From: Liolophura sinensis
Taxonomy: Eukaryota; Mollusca; Polyplacophora; Chitonida; Chitonidae
DNA length: 64,000 nt
Reading direction: 5' to 3'
NCBI RefSeq assembly: GCF_032854445.1
Contig: NC_088303.1
Span: forward strand, 7,501 to 71,500
The notes below the pieces were generated by a model. The model was not told the origin of the DNA, did not search any database, and saw only the letters and a list, made by a program, of their open reading frames with translations. Made by a program: the position numbers and the translations under genes. Position 1 is the stretch's first letter. Every line of letters begins with the position of its first letter. Shown in pieces: positions 33,920 through 45,745 of this stretch.

Positions 33920-34330
33920 CATAAGTCTTACTTACAGCAAACAGCATTATATAGGGCTTATGTACGTTGGGTCTGCAAATATTATTGACCTCAGGACATT
34001 AATTTGGGGGTTTGTGATTCTCTTGGAAATATTTGATTATTTCAGGATATCGAAACGCTGAATCAAGTATATTACTGGTAATCCTTATGCTTTCTGCGCC
34101 AAACAGACAATCTACCAATCGGAAGGTCATCCAGACATCCTGTTTAGTTCTGCCAAGCAGGCCACAGTTGCGCTGTTGTCACAATGCCAGTATGTTGTTC
34201 ATCATAAAACAAAATATATGTTTTTCACGCCGATCAAACATTTAAACTATGTACACTCATCATTATACATTTCATCCAATAAAATCTCAACATGCATGGA
34301 TGACCTGAGTGTCATTTATTATATTTACTA
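33920..34330. other. No gene seen
   Basis: AT-rich DNA between two repeat tracts, with no recognised feature. Confidence 0.5.
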
Positions 34331-34364
34331 ATGGCGGTTATGCTATTGCTGGCGGTTATTTTGT

Positions 34365-34545
34365 CTGTCTCTTCGATTGTCTGTCATCCCCTGTGTCTGT
34401 CTGTCTGTGTGTCTGTCTGTCGTGTGTCTGTCTCTTTGTTTATCTGTTCGTGTGTCTGTCTGTCCGTGTGTTTGGCTCTTCGCGTGTCTCTCCATGTGTC
34501 TATTGGTCCGTGTGTCTGTCTGTCCGTGTGTCTCTTCATGTACCC
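34365..34545. repeat. (TGTC)n-type microsatellite
   Basis: Degenerate tgtc/tgtg/cgtg units. All three frames on each strand stay open through it, which explains overlapping cysteine-, valine- or arginine-rich frames that should not be called genes. Confidence 0.9.
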
Positions 34546-35305
34546 CTCCAGGGCAACCTATTAACAGTTTTAGACATTCCTGACGTGCATGTTCTTTGTC
34601 TATACTGACCCGGACCATATCCCAAAGCTAGCCTTATGTATCCCTCCAGGGAACCCTACCTTATGTATCCCTCCAGGGCTAAAGCGTCCGCTTCGGGACC
34701 GGTAGATCCAGGATCAATCCTTGATCGAGTCATACCTAAGACTTTAAAAGAGGAAGTTGTAACTTCCTCGCTTGGCATTCAGCATGAAGGGGATAGTGCA
34801 ACGACTGGTTGACCCGTATCAGTATAATGCCTCGGGCGGGTCGGCTTACTTGCCTTCGGTATGTCGTCTCAGTGAAGCAGCACTAGATAAAAGAGCGGTG
34901 GAAATCCGTCCTGCTACAAGGAGGCACATTACTTGTGCATGCACCTAAGGATTCCTTCGTCGTCATGACTGAAAAGTTGTTGAGTACGACGTTAAACCCC
35001 AAGCACTCACTCACTCACCCCTCCAGGGCACCCTATCAATCCAGGACACCTTATCAGTGGTTTTGGATGTTTCTAACATGCATGTATTGTGTCTCTACTG
35101 ACCCAGACCATATCCCAAAGCTAACCTTATTTATCCCTCCAGGGCACCCTATCAATCCAGGACAGCCTATCCTCTAAGGCACCTTATCAGTGGTTTTGGA
35201 CATTTCTGACATGCATGTATTGTGTCTCTACTGACCCAGGCCATGTCCCAAAGATAGCCTTATGCATCCCTCTAGGGCACCATATCACTCCAGGGCACCC
35301 AGTTG
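34536..35305. repeat. Long tandem repeat (about 125-170 bp unit) interrupted by SINE-B
   Basis: Three units share 'ccctccagggcaccctatca', 'gttttggacatttctgacat', 'gcatgtattgtgtctctac' and 'catatcccaaagct'. The first unit is separated from the other two by the SINE-B insertion at 34,679. Confidence 0.85.
34679..35018 (+). repeat. SINE-B, full length with 10-bp target duplication
   Basis: The best SINE-B copy. tRNA-like head ('ctaaagcgtccgcttcggga' with a B-box-like 'aggatcaatcc'), body with 'gcaacgactggttgacccg', and 3' end 'gagtacgacgttaaacccc' plus cactcac repeats. It is flanked by the 10-bp direct repeat 'ccctccaggg' at 34669-34678 and 35019-35028, evidence of target-primed insertion. Confidence 0.9.
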
Positions 35306-35423
35306 ACAGTTTTGGACATTAATGATAATTTAAAACGTTCCAAGTTCAACAATGTCTTCAGTTTCTCGAGATCCGGTAATAAATTTTCACTTAGGCTAAC
35401 CTATATTAATATGCCAGGACAAC

Positions 35424-35585
35424 TATTGATTTATTTATTTATTTGATTGCCGTTTTATAGCGTCCTTAAAAATAATTTACTTATACGACGGCAGCCAGCA
35501 ATAGGGTGGGAGATAACGAGCTGTGCCCGCGGGAACCCACAACCACAGGCTGCTGACAGGCCCTCGTACGTATTGCCATGGAGGA
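35424..35585 (-). repeat. SINE-A fragment
   Basis: Minus-strand 3' part: 'tttatttatttatttgattg', 'acgacggcagccagcaatag' and 'gtgcccgcgggaaccca'. The tRNA-like head is missing. Confidence 0.82.
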
Positions 35586-35599
35586 CCGCTGTACGTTCA

Positions 35600-36590
35600 A
35601 ATTTACACCAGTATATGAAAATAGAAGAAATCTACTCAGTATTTTAGTCCAAGCTATTTAGCACTTTATTACGTATATCTTAATCAATCTTCGTTTATGT
35701 TGCGTGTATTCTGAATGTGACAAGGATTATTTTAGGTTCAGTAATGTTCAGTATAAACAAGATATACACGAATTTGCAGAAGTATCACCCCAGGAGACCT
35801 AAAAGACAGTTTTCCAATCTGTCAGTTGTATGGATGGTGGAAGTTGCAATACCTGGGTTAAACCACCAGCATTTGGCAGGTTATAGCTACATGTGATGTT
35901 CAAATATGCATACCACATTGAGGTCTTCAACAGACGTTGAACTGCGTCGGCCAGTCATCGCCACCAATGTCCGTGTTTAAACCTGGGTATGTTTTATAAG
36001 GAACATGTATAGACATGATCATCGAGGGTGAGATTTTTCACCTGCAGAATCTGCATCAGTTAATCGCGAATAAATTGAAATACAATCAGGATTCGTGACT
36101 TATCTTGGTTATTTCATTTTTACTTTGAAATCTTAGAATATGTTGCTTCTGGTGAAACTGGGAAACTAAGGTCATATCTCAGGGACATTTATTTTTGTGC
36201 TCAGATTCTTTTTTTATTTATTTGGTTTGACAGGAATTGTGTTTGATGGAGTTTATTTGATTGGGTTTTTGGAACATTTTTTCGAAATAATTAAGAAAAT
36301 ATCAAATGATTAATTTGTCTTTGTGTGCTGATCCTCCATGAATTCTCTATGATGGTAGACGATTTCCCTCTATAACTGAAATCTGCTTCCGTTACACTTC
36401 AGCTTCAAACGATAACATTTGCCTTCTTTGTGATACCCAATAACCTTTCTGATCTGCCAAATTGAAATTTCAGTGACTTTCTCAATTAAAATACTTTCAA
36501 CTTGGTATAATGGTCTGCCGATCAAACGTGATAGAGTTTACAATACAATCAAACCTGAATCGCTCACATTACTCTCCCCAAGTCTTGGAA
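35600..36590. other. No gene seen
   Basis: AT-rich DNA without recognisable coding, RNA or repeat structure. Confidence 0.5.
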
Positions 36591-36624
36591 ATTCAATGCT
36601 GCACGTTCTGCGACTGTGGTATGC

Positions 36625-37490
36625 CATGCCTCGGTTATGCAATACGGACAGGGCGATTGCAATTGGCCTTTTGGAGGCTAACTCCCATGTAAAACAGGTT
36701 GCACGGCGAATGGGGGTGACACCAAACGCCATTCGGAAATTGCTAGCGAAGTTTCTCGCATCAGGAGATGTCAAGGACCTGCCAAAAAGTGTAAATCCCA
36801 ATCGCAACCAATGTTGGTGTCGTGGCGAGACTGTTGAGTGACCAAACAATCAGGAGACGCCTAAAAGCCGTTGGAGAACGTCCCAGTTGACTGGTGAAAA
36901 AAGCCTTGCTGCTCCGCCGTCCTATGAGAGCTCGTCTGCAGTAGGCGACAAATCACGCTCGATGGACTAGACGGCAATGTTACAACGTTCTTTTCAATAA
37001 AACGCGTGAGTGCCTCCAGCATGCAGAGTGCTGCGTGTAGCCAGTAACGGCCTTTGGTGGTGGCAGCATAATGCTCTGGACAGGGTTAGATTTCCTTCCT
37101 ATTGAGGGAAACTTGAACACTGCTGGTTACGTTGCTCAAGTTCTTAGACCATATGTTTTGCCTTACGTAGCCGCCGTTGGAAATGGATTTGTCTTCATGG
37201 ACGACAATGCGCGTCCCCATCGTGCAGGGATTGTGAATGACTCCTTCCAAACTGAAGACACTGACCAAACATAGTGGCCCGAGTGTATTCCGAATCTCAA
37301 CCCCAACGAACATCTTTGGGATCAGCTAAAACAACCAGTCTATCGTCGAGCTGGGATGTAGTCCACTCTTGACGATGTGAGAGGCCTCCTTCAGGAAGAG
37401 TGGTTAGCGATCCTGCAAAGTCGGATTAACACAATTCGAGAGCGTTGTCGAAATGTGATACAATCTCGTGACGGCTACACACAATATTGA
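36625..37490 (+). pseudogene. Tc1/mariner-like transposase relic, second lineage
   Basis: N-terminal helix-turn-helix part 'MPRLCNTDRAIAIGLLEANS' followed by 'VKQVARRMGVTPNAIRKLL' and 'GDVKDLPKS'; later 'GFVFMDDNARPHRA' (second catalytic Asp) and, after an in-frame stop, 'PNLNPNEHLWDQLKQPVYRR' (catalytic Glu) and 'IQSRDGYTQY' at the end. The section that should hold the first Asp (about 36,985-37,050) is deleted or scrambled. Differs clearly from the 14.8-kb Tc1, so an independent and older insertion. Terminal repeats were not identified. Confidence 0.82.
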
Positions 37491-37559
37491 TAATTACTGG
37501 TCATCGAGTGAAAATGATCGAATTCTGTGATAAAATAAAGAATTGCCGCTAAAAAATCT

Positions 37560-37960
37560 GGTTGACTCCTTCTATGAAATTTTCAAAATCGACCGATTTT
37601 CAGTTTTCGCATGCCCATTAGCGTACAACTGCACCTGCACGTTAATCCTTAATATACCACGCCCACCTGATTACTGGGATAGTGTGTGCAAAATTTCTCT
37701 GCGATCTGGTACATATCACGGGAGATATCAAACAACGTTTTGGGGGCAACTTACTTTTGTTGCACTGTTTATTAACTTTCTCATGTACAAGCACTTGGCT
37801 TAGTGTGTTTATCCGAAATGACGTTAGATATTTACGAGTGAAAAGGCATATTTTGATGTATGATATTTCTACTCAGTCATTAACAGAAACAGTTTTGTTG
37901 TTGTTGAAGGCCTATCCAAGATTGGCGTTAGGTACCACGTAAATTATGGCCGACTGACAA
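37560..37960. other. No gene seen
   Basis: Open frames here are short and unrecognised. Confidence 0.45.
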
Positions 37961-37965
37961 GTAAC

Positions 37966-38302
37966 GGGCTCTGTCCGGTTTCCACTCACCATAATGCTGG
38001 CCGCCGTCGTATAAGTGAAATATTTTTGAGTGCGGCGTGAAACACCAATCCAATAAATAAATAAATAAATACTTCAATGGTGTAGAATTACTCAAAATAC
38101 TGTATGCTCAGGGGAAATGTGGCTCCCCTCCTATGGCCGACAAGCCTATAGTTGCCTGTATATATCCATGTACGTTGTCGCTACAAAAGCAGAGAAAACT
38201 GGATTCGAAGACGCGACTTCATTGGTTAAAGGCTTTATAACAATCAAGTGAAGCGGTGGGCCACTGTACAGGACACCAAACCTAAAAAATTGCGTTGGCT
38301 TA
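37966..38302 (+). repeat. Left arm of a 340-360-bp inverted repeat (includes SINE-A 3' half)
   Basis: Begins in SINE-A sequence ('gggctctgtccggtttccac' to the A-rich tail at 38,073), then a unique part with 'gtatgctcaggggaaatgtg' and 'ggccgacaagcctatag', ending 'aattgcgttggctta'. The whole arm matches the reverse complement of 41,234-41,593 at roughly 85-90 percent by eye, apart from about 23 extra bases in the other arm. Confidence 0.88.
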
Positions 38303-38984
38303 ATAAAATTGCCGGTAAGATCTCCCAGATTACAGCATTTCAAGAAACTTCAAACTCTGGCAGAAACCTTAGATTCGGTACTGGGCAAATGGAACGTTTT
38401 GCACGACCGTCGAGTCTGTCAGAACTGTTTCCCTTGTCAAGGCTGTAAACGCAGTAGATAACTCTGTCTATTTGTCTATTTTCTCTTGTAAGTACTCGTG
38501 TGTTATCTGTAGAAACGCATTCCGTTGCAATGCTCCTGGCTCGTTGAGCCAGGCTTCCTGTATATGCACACATTATAAAGTTGTAGGAGCACCGTCCATT
38601 GTATAAAATGCGATACCGTAATGTTAAGACTATTTGACATTTGGGGAACAGTTTTGGGCAAATAGCTCCTTGCGATAATGCCATTATATTCCGTCAAATT
38701 TAATAGCCGTTTAGGGCTAGCATGTTAGCGTCTGTATACATAATTTAGATAATGTTTTTTCCGTGTACTATTAACTTCTAGGGTACTATAAAGGTCAGCA
38801 ATGACTACTAAGCAATAAATCTAGTAGAGTTTGTACAATGGAACTATATACATGACATGTACACAAAATATTTCCTGTGTGGTAGGAGCTATGACAGCTT
38901 CAGTTAGCAATGATTACTGCATTCATAAATATAGAACTGAAAAAAAGGACTAAAGCATCTGGAAAGAAAGTACCATGCTAGATG

Positions 38985-39112
38985 AAAATTATTTATTTGT
39001 TTATTTATTTATTTTATTGATGTTTTACGCCGTACTCAAGAATATTTCACTTATAAGACGGCAACAAGTATTATGGTTCAAATAAAAATCGGGCAGAGCC
39101 CGGGGAAAAGTC
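38985..39112 (-). repeat. SINE-A fragment
   Basis: Minus-strand 3' half with a long attt-repeat tail, 'acgccgtactcaagaatatt' and 'cgggcagagcccgggga'. Confidence 0.83.
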
Positions 39113-40985
39113 CACTACACCGGATGTGTTAAGCAAAAGATATAAAACTAAATGACATTTGTACGGGCCGCTATATCTCCAAACCTTTTGTTGAAATCTA
39201 TATAAACCTCTCTTTGCTATACCTCCGTACTTCTCTTCACTATACCTCCGTAATTCTCTTCGCTATACCTCCACACTTTTCTTCGCTATAGCTCCGTGTC
39301 TCTCTTAGCTATACATCCGTACCTCATATCTGTATATAGACATTACTTTCTTTACGTAAAATTGGGTTTTACGTAAGATTTTCGTAAAGATTTCTGACAA
39401 AGAGGCTTGCACATTCCCACATTCCAACAGCCAGTATGAATGGAGTCTCCTACACTGGGTGTGTTTGACAAAGATAAAAATCTAAACGACATTTTTATGG
39501 GCTGCTATATCTCCATATCCCTTCTTGAAAACACCATAAACCGCACTTCTCCTCGCTATACCTCCGTAATTCTTTTCACTATCCATTGTATTTCTCTTCG
39601 CTATACCTCCGCGCCTCCCTTCGCTACACCTTTGAACTTCTCTCCGCTATACCTCCGTGCCTCCCTTCACTACACCTTTGCACATCTCTTCGCTATACGC
39701 CGTGCCTCTCTTTGCTATACATCGTACCTCTTGTCGCGACCTCCACAACACTCGTTTCGCTATAACTCCGTACTTCTCTGTGTTATACCTCGGTAGTTCA
39801 CTTCGCTATATCTCTGTACTTCTTTTCGCTATTCTTCTTGCCTCTCTTCGCTATTTTTCTTGCCTCTCTTCGCTACCTCCATAACTCGCTACGCTATGCC
39901 TCCGTACTTCTCTTCGCCATACCTCTTCGCCACCTCTATAAACCTCTCCTTCCTACCCTCATAACTCGGTTCGCTATACCTGCGTACTTCTCTTCGCTAT
40001 ACCTCCGTACTTCTCTTAGTTATGCCTCCGCATTTCTCTTTGCTATACCTCCGCTCCTCTCTTCCCTACCTCCATATACCTACCTTTGCTCCACCTCGTA
40101 CCTTGATTCGCTATATCTCCATACCTGGCTTCGCTACACCTCCGCACCTTTCTCTGCTATACCTCCTTACCTCTTTTCCCTACCTCCATATACCTTGTTT
40201 CGCTATATCTCCGTTTCTCTCTTCGCTATCTCGTCTTGCGAATTAGGTAGCGAAGCACAGGAAGGCTCTATATTGCCTTCCATTTTCCTATATCAAAGTT
40301 TGTGCACGAAAAGTTAAAATATGTGCTAACATACACGTATGTTAAGCGTGTAACTAATTATACAGTTGGCTTTTCCAGTGAACAATTTCCCAGCCTTGTA
40401 TGTAGTCAGAAAATTGACTTAAATAGGTATAATTTGGCACTGAAAAGAGAAAATTGCCCTCTTACTATTACACCCTTGCTACATGTGCGATTATCCCGTA
40501 CACATCTGCACATAACTGTGTTGAATGACCTTTGTGGTGGCTAACACATATACGGAGATGGGTCTGAATTACATCATATATAAACTTCTAACCTTCTTCA
40601 TTCCAAGACTGACTGATTCCCGTAAGAACACTTGACGTTTGTTCAAATGTGTACGTATGAAAAGTTAAATGGGTTGTAAATGTTTTAGAAACGTATACAG
40701 ATTAACCCGAGCTTAACACTTAATACACTTCTGAACAATTGTGCTTTGTCTTCCTTGTAAATGCTTGGAATTCACTTACATGGTCATATGCATTTGCGTA
40801 TTTATCGATTTACTGACTCAAGCACATTATACATGTACTGTATGCTTAGACAGACAATATTTCTTTGCTTGAACTTGAGTTTTTTTACAACTTTATTAGC
40901 ATTTCTGACAAAAAGGTTTGAATGGCGTTTCCTACACCGGATGTATTTAGCAAAGATATAAATCTAAAGGGCATTTGTACGGGCC
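39113..40985. repeat. Three dispersed copies of a 65-bp unit
   Basis: Related blocks at about 39,113-39,175, 39,447-39,512 and 40,927-40,985 share 'ctacaccggatgt', 'agatataaa' and 'catttgtacgggc'. The first two are each followed directly by the 'ctatacctcc' minisatellite, the third is not. Confidence 0.75.
39180..40235. repeat. Minisatellite, about 23-bp unit
   Basis: Irregular units of 'cttcgctatacctccgtact' + 'tct', denser from 39,540. It lies in the interior of the inverted-repeat-bounded segment. Long plus-strand frames through it (Tyr/Ser/Leu-rich) are repeat artefacts. Confidence 0.88.
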
Positions 40986-41099
40986 TGACGCTAGAAACGA
41001 TCGATGCAGATTATTGCTTTTTCAGCTGACTCACTCGACGGAAGCCTCACAATTTCCCCCTGAACATGGCTGAATTTCAACGCTCTACTTTTCTGCTGC

Positions 41100-41220
41100 G
41101 GTTTTCAGTCGGTGGATTTGGGACGGAAGGAGGCTTTCCTCCTCCCATAGACCTGACAGCCATCGTATAGACATGGCTGAAGTATGATTGAATTCGGTGT
41201 TAAACCCCAGTCAATAAGAG
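41100..41220 (+). repeat. Diverged SINE-like tail
   Basis: 'aggctttcctcctcccatag', 'ccatcgtatag' and 'gaattcggtgttaaacccc' parallel the SINE-A body and end, with strong divergence. Probably an old relative. Confidence 0.55.
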
Positions 41221-41233
41221 TTGATACATAACT

Positions 41234-41593
41234 TAAGCCAACGCAATTTTTTAGGTTTGCTTTTCTGTACAGTGGGCCCACCGCTTCAATGGTTAAAAGT
41301 TTTATAAAAGTCAACTGTTATAAAACTTTTAACCATTGAAGTCACGTCTTCGAATCCAGTTTCCTCTGCTTTTGTAGCGACAACGTACATGGATAGCCTA
41401 TGTACAGGAAACTATAGGCTTGTCGGCCATAGGAGGGGAGCCACATTTCCCCTGAGCATACAGTATTTTGAGTAATTCTAGACCATTGAAGTATTTATTT
41501 ATTTATTTGATTTGTGTTTTACAACGTACTCAAGAATATTTCACTTATACGACAGCGGCCAGCATTATGGTGAAAGGAAACCGGGCAGAGCCC
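41234..41593 (-). repeat. Right arm of the inverted repeat
   Basis: Reverse complement of 37,966-38,302. The outer portion is again SINE-A, here continuous with a full-length copy extending to 41,760. The arm contains an additional hairpin at 41,285-41,340. Confidence 0.88.
41285..41340. repeat. Perfect 23-bp hairpin within the right arm
   Basis: 'ttcaatggttaaaagtttta' plus 'taa' is followed after about 10 bases by its exact reverse complement. The left arm has only one half of this palindrome. Confidence 0.9.
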
Positions 41594-41760
41594 AGGGGAA
41601 ACCCACGATCATCTGCAGGTTGCTGTCAGACCTTCCACATACGACCAGAGATGAACCCAGCATGAGCTGGACTTGAACTCACAGCGACCGCTTTGGGTGA
41701 GAGACTTCTGGATCATTACGCTGCGCTGGCGCGCTAACCAACCGAACCACGGAGGCCCCC
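41491..41760 (-). repeat. SINE-A, full length
   Basis: Complete minus-strand copy from the attt tail (41,491) to the tRNA-like head ending '...accgaaccacggaggcccc'. Confidence 0.9.
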
Positions 41761-41764
41761 AGAC

Positions 41765-43545
41765 CATTGAAGTGTAATAAATTGCAAGTAACATCACTGT
41801 ATTTTACAGTCAATTCTGCTTAGGCTATGCTGGTAAGGGGTGTGTAAGTTATTACAATTGAGGTATTTACATGAAATGTTAGAATAAAACCCTAAACGAG
41901 GTAAACTGGTTGGAGGCTGGATTTCACCAAGTGACTGTTTGAAAACAAAGACAAGGCGGGATTATCAGAATCAAGCGAGCAGATAAGCAAGTGTAATGGG
42001 AATAACCTTTATTGTGTGGTGAGAGTTATCTCCCTTTCTCAAGGGTAGGGTTCGCTGGGAGACTTTCGCCTAATGATTAACAGCATCGACCCGTGCAGGC
42101 ACTACAGATTATTTCGCCGATTAAGGTGAATTTTTCTTTGTAACTAATGATATATTTGCGAGAACAGTAAACTGATAACATGTTCTGTAATCGTAAGACG
42201 TAACTGGTAAGGTTGTTATGAAACTTATTGTAAGAACAGGCCGCTGTTTTCTTCGGACAGTGTTGTCCCTGTAAGCCGTGTGTAAGCCAAATCTGTTGTT
42301 TGCAGTCTTTATCGCTTTTCGTTGGGAATTAACAAATATACTAGTCTTTAAATAATACACTCGCATGGTCAAGTACATGTAACTGTGACACGTTTTAATT
42401 TGTGTCTCTGCGAGGGAAGTGTGTCAAGATTATAAATAGGGATTTTCAACAACAATTGCACGAGCGGTTAGTGATTACTGTATGTGTAGTTACTTTCACT
42501 TGTATACAATGAGCTGGTTAATGCGATCCTCAGTTTCGGTAATTTTAACTGATTTTCCACTTCGTCCGAGTGACGTCTGTGTAACTTACTAGTTTTATGA
42601 ATGCATAACGTTATAAGCACTGTGCTGTACGGTATTTACCTTACGGTAAGGCTTGTGTTCATTTACTGTAGGTGGTCATGATATTAACGAGGAAGCTCTA
42701 GTAACAGATAGTTGTTCCAGTCATGCCTGTGTGTGACTTCACATGGGGAAGTGTACTTTAAAAAGGTCACAGTTATGTAGTTATGTACATTGTTCGTAAT
42801 ACCAGGTATATTTGATACAGTAGTATTTACAGTTATGGTATGGTATATTACGGTTATTGCACAGTACATATACCCTGTATTTTCTAACTAAATACCGGGT
42901 GAGTTCCTTTCTGATTTACACCTGTTTAGTCAGTTTGGCTTTAGGCATTACAGTTTTCTATTTTATTTTATTGCTCAAATAAAATGTTGTTATACAGAAA
43001 CTGTGTTGAAGGCAGCCCAGGGTTGATTGTAATACATGTACAAGTATTATGTAAAATTGTGTGTTCAGGGAAATAAGCCATCATTTCGAGGTTAACCAAC
43101 TACATAATGTTATAATGTAGTTATCTCCCAAGGCTGCTGACTACATGTACATTTGTACTTAGTAATGCACCAATGCTTAAAATGTTTCCAGTTGTCTCCC
43201 TTGAATGCTGTATACATGTACAGTTGACTGGAATCAAGCGCACCTATTTTCTAGGGGAAGTAACTCTTCTCTTTGGTTGAGCTTTTTTATAGCAGCTTGC
43301 TGCCTTTTTGTTTTTGTTGTTGTTGTGGCTGAAAACTTTTTGGTCTGGAAGCATATTACTGCCCCAGCCCAAAATAATAACCTGTGGAAGGCATGAAAAC
43401 TGGTCTCGACCAGATTCTATCGTTTACACATGGGAAAGTGTGGAAGCCGCCTCCGTCAAGTGCTGTTTGTCATTCACTCTTCTTGTCGTAAGACTACATT
43501 TCTGAAACGAGTTATAGTACGTTGTTAATTTAAGGGTTCATTTAA
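41765..43545. other. No gene seen
   Basis: About 1.8 kb of AT-rich DNA with no recognised coding, RNA or repeat feature. Confidence 0.5.
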
Positions 43546-43547
43546 AA

Positions 43548-43755
43548 AAAACTTATTTATTTATTTTTTATTTTATTGGTGTTTTACGCCGTGCTCAAGA
43601 ATATTTCACTTATACGACGGCGGCCAGCGTTATGGTGGGTGGAAACCGGGCAGAGCCCAGGGAAAACCCAGGGAAAACGCACCACCACCGCAAGACTGTT
43701 CCATGTACGACCGGAGAGGAAGCCAGCATGAGCTGGACTTGAACTCACTGCGACT
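43548..43755 (-). repeat. SINE-A, lacking part of the head
   Basis: Minus-strand copy: T-rich tail complement, 'acgccgtgctcaagaatatt', 'gcagagcccagggaaaa' (locally duplicated) and 'gagctggacttgaactcact', where it breaks off before the A box. Confidence 0.87.
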
Positions 43756-43759
43756 TAAA

Positions 43760-44980
43760 ATAAAACAGTGTCTGTAAATATTAATCTAATGGCAGGATAA
43801 ATCGATGTGTATGTGGACGTTCCCCCGGTGCCGTGATTTGACCGTCAGAACCACGTTGCTGTTGTTGCTTTTCAACTTACACTAACAATGGTAATACGTC
43901 AAACATTTTCAGAGCTACGATTTTTTTCCTCTTCTGTTTCAACAGATGGGACTTGTCAAGTCAGAAGACTTAAGGCAAGAGCCTTTCCAAGTGTATTCTC
44001 TTGGAGAGCAGGCACATACAGACTTAGGAGGAAACTAAATCGACCAGTCTTATATCTTCATCCACACAGACACATCCGATGACAGAAAACATCCCAGTCA
44101 TCTTACCGCAGCCTGCAACACTTTCTGCCAATAAGTTTATTAATTGCCCCCAAAGGAATCCATTGTTATACAGGATTGGAAAGTTATGAAAATATATTTT
44201 TGTATTCAACACTTTAGAACCTGCATCTAACTGCCTATGTTATCTGTATGGCCCCAATCGCTGGGGACATATGTGTTGCAAACAGGTTGTTTTTAGTGCT
44301 CATGAAACGTCGTCTCTACCACAGTAACTTTGAACTAAACAGACTGTTTGATATGTATATATCAGAAAGTCATGTGTACAGCATCATCTGTGCATGGATT
44401 AGATTTATGGCATTGTAGTGGAGGGAGATGAAACTGTTGCCCTTAAAGGAGCTTTTGCAGTTCTACTCTCCCAGTGGTCTCAGAAAAGGGTTTCCAGCAA
44501 CTAGAGGAAAAATTGATGGAACAGAGTGTCCAGTGAAAAAGAAATCATCATTTCCTGTCTCCCAGCAAGCAACTTTCAGTTCATATAAGAACAGAAATAC
44601 TGTAAAGGATCTGGCAGGGATTTCACCAGGGGTAATATGTTCAAATTTGTCCTCCTATGGTGGATTAGAGTCGATCGTCAAATAGTGGATAGAACAGAAT
44701 CAAGTCGGTTTTGTGACAGTGTGATTTCAACCGACAAGGTATTTCATGTCCGAGACATATTTGCACCTGTGAAATAAAGATGTAATTCGAGACAACAAAA
44801 TTGCTGCCAAGAGGGTGCAGGTGGAGCGGTTTATAGGTCTAACCAAGACATATAAAATTCTAACATATCCATTGAATGCATCAGAAACTATTTTGTCATC
44901 CAATATTAGATTTGTTTGTTTCATGTTGTGTAATTTTTGAAATGGAATTATACCACATAATGTTTAATATTCTCTTGTTG
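43760..44980. other. No gene seen
   Basis: Short frames only, none recognised. Confidence 0.5.
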
Positions 44981-44984
44981 GTTT

Positions 44985-45062
44985 ACCCCAGGCTCTGTCC
45001 GGCTTCCTACCATCATAATGCTGGCTGCCTTCGTATAAATATTATATTATGTTCCTAGAAGG
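44985..45062 (+). repeat. SINE-A fragment
   Basis: 'taccccaggctctgtccggc' to 'ttcgtataaatattatatta', body only. Confidence 0.7.
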
Positions 45063-45217
45063 TTACTCAAATTAAATGCTGCATTTGCTCCTGTGAACGT
45101 CTCGGTGTAAACTACAACCAAATGAGTAAATAATTTAACTGTATTCTAGTAAAGAACAATTGATCTAGAGTGAAACACAAGGCCAAAATGATACCCAAAT
45201 TAAGTGTCCTGTTAAAA

Positions 45218-45482
45218 AGGCCTCCGTGGTCGAGGCGATAAGCACGCCAGGCATGACACATGATTCTGGAGTCTCACCAATAGGTGAGGGTGGCTGTGAG
45301 TTCAAAGTCCATCTCGTGCTGGCTTCCTAGCCCGCCCTACGTGTAGGGTCTGCCAGCGGATGGCCATAAATTTCCCCTGAGCTCTGCTAGGTTTCTTCCA
45401 CCATAATGCTGGCTTCCTTTGTATGAGTGAAATATTAAATTATGTTCCTAAAACGTTACTCAAATTAAACTGCTGCATTTGC
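45218..45482 (+). repeat. Diverged SINE-A-like copy with tRNA-like head
   Basis: Head 'ggcctccgtggtcgaggcga' with a variable-arm-like insert and B-box-like 'gtgagttcaaagtcc'; body 'ccaccataatgctggcttcc'. The 3' end ('tatgttcctaaaacgttact') differs from the main SINE-A tail and is shared with the 44,985 fragment, suggesting a subfamily. Confidence 0.75.
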
Positions 45483-45559
45483 TCCTTTATTTAGCACACA
45501 TATCTGAACAATATTTATAATCAGATAATAATGAGCAGGTTTAGGTCAAATGGGCTGTC

Positions 45560-45745
45560 CTATGATTCACTGTACCGTCTCGCCAATGAAGGTACAGGTT
45601 CGAATTTCCCAGGCTTTATGTGGGGAATCCTATCGCTATAGCTTGCCAGGTAAACTGTGTACAATGTCCATTTTCCTAATACTGGCCAACGTCGTATAAG
45701 TGATATTGTTTTCTTGGTAGAGCATAAAACAACTGATGCAATAAA
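45560..45745 (+). repeat. Second diverged SINE-like copy
   Basis: 'aggtacaggttcgaatttcc' (B-box-like) followed by 'ctaatactggccaacgtcgt' and 'ataagtgatattgttttc'. Strongly diverged. Confidence 0.55.

Noticed and set aside
34331-34618. Overlapping Cys/Val/Ser- or Arg/Thr-rich frames
   Set aside because: All frames of a TGTC microsatellite remain open; no gene context.
39440-40317. Tyr/Ser/Leu-rich plus-strand frames
   Set aside because: Translations of the 'ctatacctccgtacttc' minisatellite in several frames.
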